64,000 nucleotides of DNA from contig BDIU01000214.1 of NCBI GenBank assembly GCA_002118135.1, positions 1-64,000 of the forward strand, read 5' to 3'. A model generated the notes under the pieces. It was not told the origin of the DNA. It ran no database searches and worked only from the letters and a program-made list of their open reading frames with translations. Both the position numbers and the translations under genes were made by a program. The DNA is from Trebouxia sp. TZW2008 (taxonomy: Eukaryota; Chlorophyta; Trebouxiophyceae; Trebouxiales; Trebouxiaceae). Positions 60,641 to 64,000 of the stretch are shown here, one piece after another (within the stretch, counting starts at the first letter, position 1; every line of letters starts with the position of its first letter).

Positions 60641-63600
60641 ATGTCTTCTCGTGACACGACGGCAGCGTTGAAGCTGCTTGGCAAAAGGCATGCATGCATG
60701 CTGACTGTCACAGAGCGTCTTGCACTATGCAGTAATCGGTCCCTCAGCCTGCACACTCCATATCAAGCAATCTTCAGAACTTTACAGACTTCAGCTCCAG
60801 TGGCTGATGACATCAAGATTGTTGTGCCTTCCATGGGCGACTCCATCTCAGAAGGCACAGTCGCCAGCGTTGCCAAACAAGCAGGTGAAGCATTTGCCAC
60901 CTGCAACATGCAATCTAAGCATCTGACATTCTGATACACAAAACCCTGCCTACTGCTGCCAACAATCACACCGCTCGTATCAAAACGGATGCACAACCAA
61001 GACCTGCTCACCTCTCATTCCGTATTGGTCTGCACAGGTGAATCAGTGGGCACTGATGACATTGTCTTGCAAATAGAGACAGACAAAGTCACAGTGGATG
61101 TGCGGTACACAACTGGAAAGCCAGGGAAGCTGAAGGAGATGCTTGTGAAAGAGGAGGATACTGTTGCTGTGGGACAGGAAGTAGCTATTGTCACTGAGGG
61201 TGAGGAAGGAAGTGCACCCGAGGGTGACAAGGTCAGCTCTTCCGTCTGAATCAATTCATTCATTTGCTTTTCATACATTCATTAATATGTTCCATTCCAA
61301 AAGTATGCTAGACAGGCTCAGCAGGCCCAGCTAGGCACGAGCCATCAACTGTCTCCAACCAGTTTGGTCCTGTGTGATTCTGGAACATTTGTATTGAGCA
61401 TGAAGGGAGGCGAGGTCCTTGTACAGCCTGCATCAATGGCAATAACAATGATCAATGACACTTTCTAGCATATATTGCTAGGTGTATGTAGCACAAATCC
61501 TGTCTCGCCAGGCAAGCTTGACTTGAGCGTCATGTTTTCGCCTGCATTGACAACCTGTTGTGGCACTTGAGGACAATCTTGTCACGCCCTGTTGAATCAG
61601 TTTGTGAGTACCTCTACATGCTTTAGCCAGCCAACAAGGCTGATTGCATGCGCCCCATGGTGGCAATGACTGTGTGCCTGCAACATGCAGTGCAACCCTT
61701 CACTTGCGCATCAAAGCATGATCTTGTCATGCACTTCTCAGTCACTGCAATGTCTTCATTGGACATGTAAGCATGGCCATGTCATGCGGTTCCAATGAGT
61801 GCCCCATCTGTCAACAGCACCAGCAATGCCATCCAAAAAAAGAAAGAAAAGAAAAGACAAGCGTATGCCATTAGGCGTCATAACAGGAGCCTCTGTCTAA
61901 AAAGGCAGCCCAGGCGCAATGCCATTGACTCAGCAGCCAGGCAGGCCTTTGCAAGCAGGCATGTTGGGTTGCAGAAAGAGGAGAAGAAGGAGGAGAAGAA
62001 GCCAGAGCCTAAAGAGGAGAAGCCACAGCCGCCTCCGAAGGAGGAGAAGCCTCAACCACCGCCCAAGCAGGAGTCAAAGCCTCCACCCAAGCAGGAACAG
62101 AAGGGGCCTCCCAGCAAGGTGACACAGCCCTTTCGGGTGCCTCTTTTCAAGCCATACTGCAGTGTCTGCTCAGCAATGCTGCAGGAATAGTGAATGATTG
62201 CTTGTGGTGTTCTCAAACTTCTGCCAAAGCAGGAACAGAGAGGACCTTGCGGCAAGGTGCTACAGATCTTTTTGTGCCTCATAGCATCAACTCTGCATTG
62301 TACATTGAGCAATGTACATTGAGCAACGTTGCAGCTGATTGCTTGGCGCACAAACCAATGCTCTTCAAGCAGGAGGTGAAGCCTCCACCCAAGTAGGAAC
62401 AGAACGCCTGACACTGCATGATAGGTCATTGTCAGTTGCTGCACAGCAAAACTATGCATCATTTGTGCACAGCCGCCTCTGCTCTGCTGATCTACAAAAG
62501 ACCTGGCACTCCACAGAACAGGCCATCGACATATGCTGTACAGCTGAAGTGCGTGTTGTTTGCTGCACAGCTAAACTGTGTGTTGTGTGTGTACAGCCCC
62601 CAGGGCAGCAGGCAGCTCCCCCAGCACCCCCCTCAGATAAGCCCAGCGGCAAGAGACCAGAGCGGCGGGTGAAAATGACCAGGCTGCGAGCTCGTGTGGC
62701 AGAGCGGCTGAAGGGCGCTCAGAACACCTACGCCATGCTGACCACCTTCAATGAGATTGACATGACAAACATCATGCTACTCAGAAAAGACTTCAAGGTG
62801 TGTTACAGTAATCATAATCATTACATGTTCCAGCACATGTGCTAGGTATGTGTGGCCAAAGTCCTGTCTCGCCAGGCAGGCTTGTTCTGAGCGTCTTTGT
62901 AGGGACAAGGTGTGTGGCTCACACCAGTATGCGCAGGAGACGTTTTCATGTATGTTGCAACATCCTGCTGTGTCAGATTTTGAAGCTGCCATGTCATATG
63001 GACAGTAAGTTGCTCCAGCACGCACCTAGCTGAGCCTTCTGAGCCTGTCTAGCATGCGTTTTAAATTGAAACAACTCAAACTGCAACATATGCCTCAGCC
63101 TTCTGCTGATGAGAATGCAGACTTTGCTGCAGCCCATTCGCTTCACAGTCTGCATGGACTCTCTTTGTGACAAGTGGTCCTGCTTGCAACACGTTTGAAT
63201 AAAAAGCTTGGATGTTTTGAGCACAAAGGGGACACAAAACACGTAACTTTTGGCTCAGTGCCCTTCATCCTATGATTCAAGATGGCTTCTTGGACCTGCA
63301 GCCACTTTGCAGTCTACAATTTGGAGATGCTACCATTTCACTCGGCATCTGTTGTACTTGATCGCTCTGCTTTGGCAAAAGTGCTTTGTAGTCCATCAAA
63401 GTTGTCTCAGCTCTTTGGTCTGTCTAGGAGGGTTTTGGAAGGCTCTCGAAGCAGCACAAATCATAGACGCAAGAGACAAACAGCTGACCCCTCTTTGGTC
63501 ACTCGATCTGCTGGGTGCTGCTCTTAAAGCAGCAATCCCGGGCTGCCTTGTTGGACAGAGGCTCACATTATGATGCCTGACGGCATAGACTCTTCTTTGC

Positions 63601-64000
63601 TTATCCCAGCTGTTTGGTGGTGACTTCAGGATGGGTTCTTGGAGAAGCATGGGGTGAAGCTAGGCTTCATGTCCGCCTTTGTCAAGGCCGCCTCTGACGC
63701 CCTGCATCTGGTGCCAGCAGTGAATGCTGTCATTGATGGAGATGAGCTGGTGTACCGTGACTACACTGACATCAGCATTGCAGTAGCGACGCCCAAGGGC
63801 CTGGTTGTACCAGTGCTACGCAATGTGGACGCTCTCAACTTTGCTGGCATTGAAAAGGTACATGCTTATGGCCCATTTGACTCCTGTCTGGCAATCTTGC
63901 GTATTGACTCTATGCCTCTTGCCAACATGACGGGGTTCTGCTTATGGGCTACATACCTATGGCCCATTTGACTCCTGTCTTGCAATCTTGTGTATTGACC
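60641..64000 (+). CDS. DLST: 2-oxoglutarate dehydrogenase E2 (dihydrolipoyl succinyltransferase), partial
   Basis: Five exons (60641-60884, 61038-61231, 61975-62118, 62597-62797, 63630-63857) join in phase to 337 codons before the window ends inside an intron. After a mitochondrial presequence comes the lipoyl domain ([13 protein letters not shown], with the lipoylated Lys in [11 protein letters not shown]). A Lys/Glu/Pro-rich linker ([10 protein letters not shown] repeats) follows, and then the catalytic domain ([65 protein letters not shown]). No peripheral subunit-binding domain is seen, as usual for DLST. The catalytic HxxxD motif lies beyond the window. The role is succinyl transfer to CoA in the TCA cycle. 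The linker exon has partial copies downstream. Confidence 0.95.
61305..61400 (+). repeat. Dispersed repeat R2, second copy
   Basis: It matches the minus strand of 51105-51330: TGCTAGACAGGCTCAGCAGG, then CCCAGCTAGG and CAACTGTCTCCAACCAGTTT. It lies in DLST intron 2. Confidence 0.7.
61478..61530. repeat. Dispersed repeat R3, copy 1
   Basis: About 50 bp (GCTAGGTGTATGTAGC, AATCCTGTCTCGCCAGGCAA, then CTTGAGCGT) recurs at 62843-62895 in the same orientation, both in DLST introns. Confidence 0.7.
61833..61917 (-). repeat. Dispersed repeat R1, copy b (inverted)
   Basis: The reverse complement reads CCTGGGCTGCCTTTTTAGAC, then AGAGGCTCCTGTTATGACGC and TTTTCTTTTCTTTC. It lies just 60 bp before DLST exon 3. 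Confidence 0.75.
62221..62410 (+). repeat. Two downstream copies of DLST linker exon (3' part)
   Basis: At 62221-62280 the exon end and donor region recur ([11 protein letters not shown] for [11 protein letters not shown]), 136 bp after the original. At about 62368-62410 a second copy reads VKPPPK and then TAG where the exon has CAG. Both lie in intron 3. Confidence 0.85.
62843..62895. repeat. Dispersed repeat R3, copy 2
   Basis: It matches 61478-61530: GCTAGGTATGTGTGGCC, AAGTCCTGTCTCGCCAGGCA, then CTGAGCGT. Confidence 0.7.
63011..63063 (-). repeat. Dispersed repeat R2, third copy
   Basis: The minus strand reads ATGCTAGACAGGCTCAGAAG, then GCTCAGCTAGGTGCGTG, matching the start of the other R2 copies. 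Confidence 0.68.
63535..63605 (+). repeat. Dispersed repeat R1, copy c
   Basis: CCCGGGCTGCCTTGTTGGAC, then AGAGGCTCACATTATGATGC, the hairpin ATGCC-TGAC-GGCAT and a T-rich stretch. It is just upstream of DLST exon 5. Confidence 0.75.
63868..64000. repeat. Intronic tandem duplication at the right edge
   Basis: The stretch TGGCCCATTTGACTCCTGTC with its sequel at 63869-63908 recurs at about 63960-64000, a unit of about 90 bp with only a few changes. Confidence 0.85.

Noticed and set aside
61795..61974. N-terminal extension of the DLST linker exon into repeat R1
   Set aside because: The frame is open, but a good acceptor (GGTTGCAG) stands just before KEEKK, the preceding exon closes in phase with it, and the upstream part is the dispersed repeat.

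Overview
The window is nuclear DNA from a green alga. It carries genes for plastid proteins (an LHCII chlorophyll a/b protein, Psb28, plastid-type TypA/BipA), mitochondrial proteins (a complex I NDUFA7-like subunit, the 2-oxoglutarate dehydrogenase E2) and plant-type nuclear proteins. Nearly every gene is cut by many short introns. Base composition is near balanced rather than strongly GC-rich as in Chlamydomonas, with abundant CAG/TGC and GCATGC words. A trebouxiophyte-like chlorophyte is my inference; the species cannot be fixed from the sequence alone.

Layout, left to right: (1) + a plant-type nucleotidyltransferase with a very long Gln/Ala/Ser-rich tail (370-5983); (2) + LHCII (6678-9029); (3) - TypA/BipA (9569-16319); (4) + a hypothetical one-TM protein (17112-18425); (5) - NDUFA7-like complex I subunit (18661-19390); (6) + TFIP11/Ntr1 spliceosome-disassembly factor (19739-26241); (7) - a disordered Ser/Arg/Pro-rich protein (26926-31120); (8) + a PA-TM-RING ubiquitin ligase (31639-35162); (9) + a class I methyltransferase (36143-37152); (10) + Psb28 (37858-38450); (11) - a TBC1D20-type Rab GAP (39326-43067); (12) - a fragment resembling the end of a Fanzor/TnpB nuclease (about 43396-43620); (13) + a full-size ABCB transporter of 20 exons (43833-58268); (14) - a TM/coiled-coil protein (58854-59985 or beyond); (15) + the E2 subunit DLST, running off the right edge (60641-64000). 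For most genes I traced exon by exon and the splice phases close: for example ABCB gives 1292 aa, TypA 678 aa, TFIP11 860 aa, LHCII 278 aa and NDUFA7 137 aa.

The most striking feature is not a gene. Exon edges are repeatedly copied in tandem, together with neighbouring intron, in units of roughly 60-230 bp. The copies show graded decay, from two mismatches to barely recognisable. At least five genes carry such arrays (TypA, TFIP11, TBC1D20, ABCB, DLST), and ABCB alone has about nine. Copies of the 5' part of an exon lie upstream of the intact exon and copies of the 3' part lie downstream, so one full exon always survives. One ABCB array (50206/50350) is an exact 144-nt, in-frame duplication with two usable acceptors and could still produce a variant protein. 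Purely intronic copies of the same size class show that the process is a general local tandem duplication rather than something exon-specific.

Other extras are a pair of MITE-like elements with inverted ends, three families of short dispersed repeats (one with a covarying hairpin next to a T-rich tract), and several predicted GC-AG introns with the donor AG|GCAAG. I saw no tRNA, rRNA or CRISPR array.
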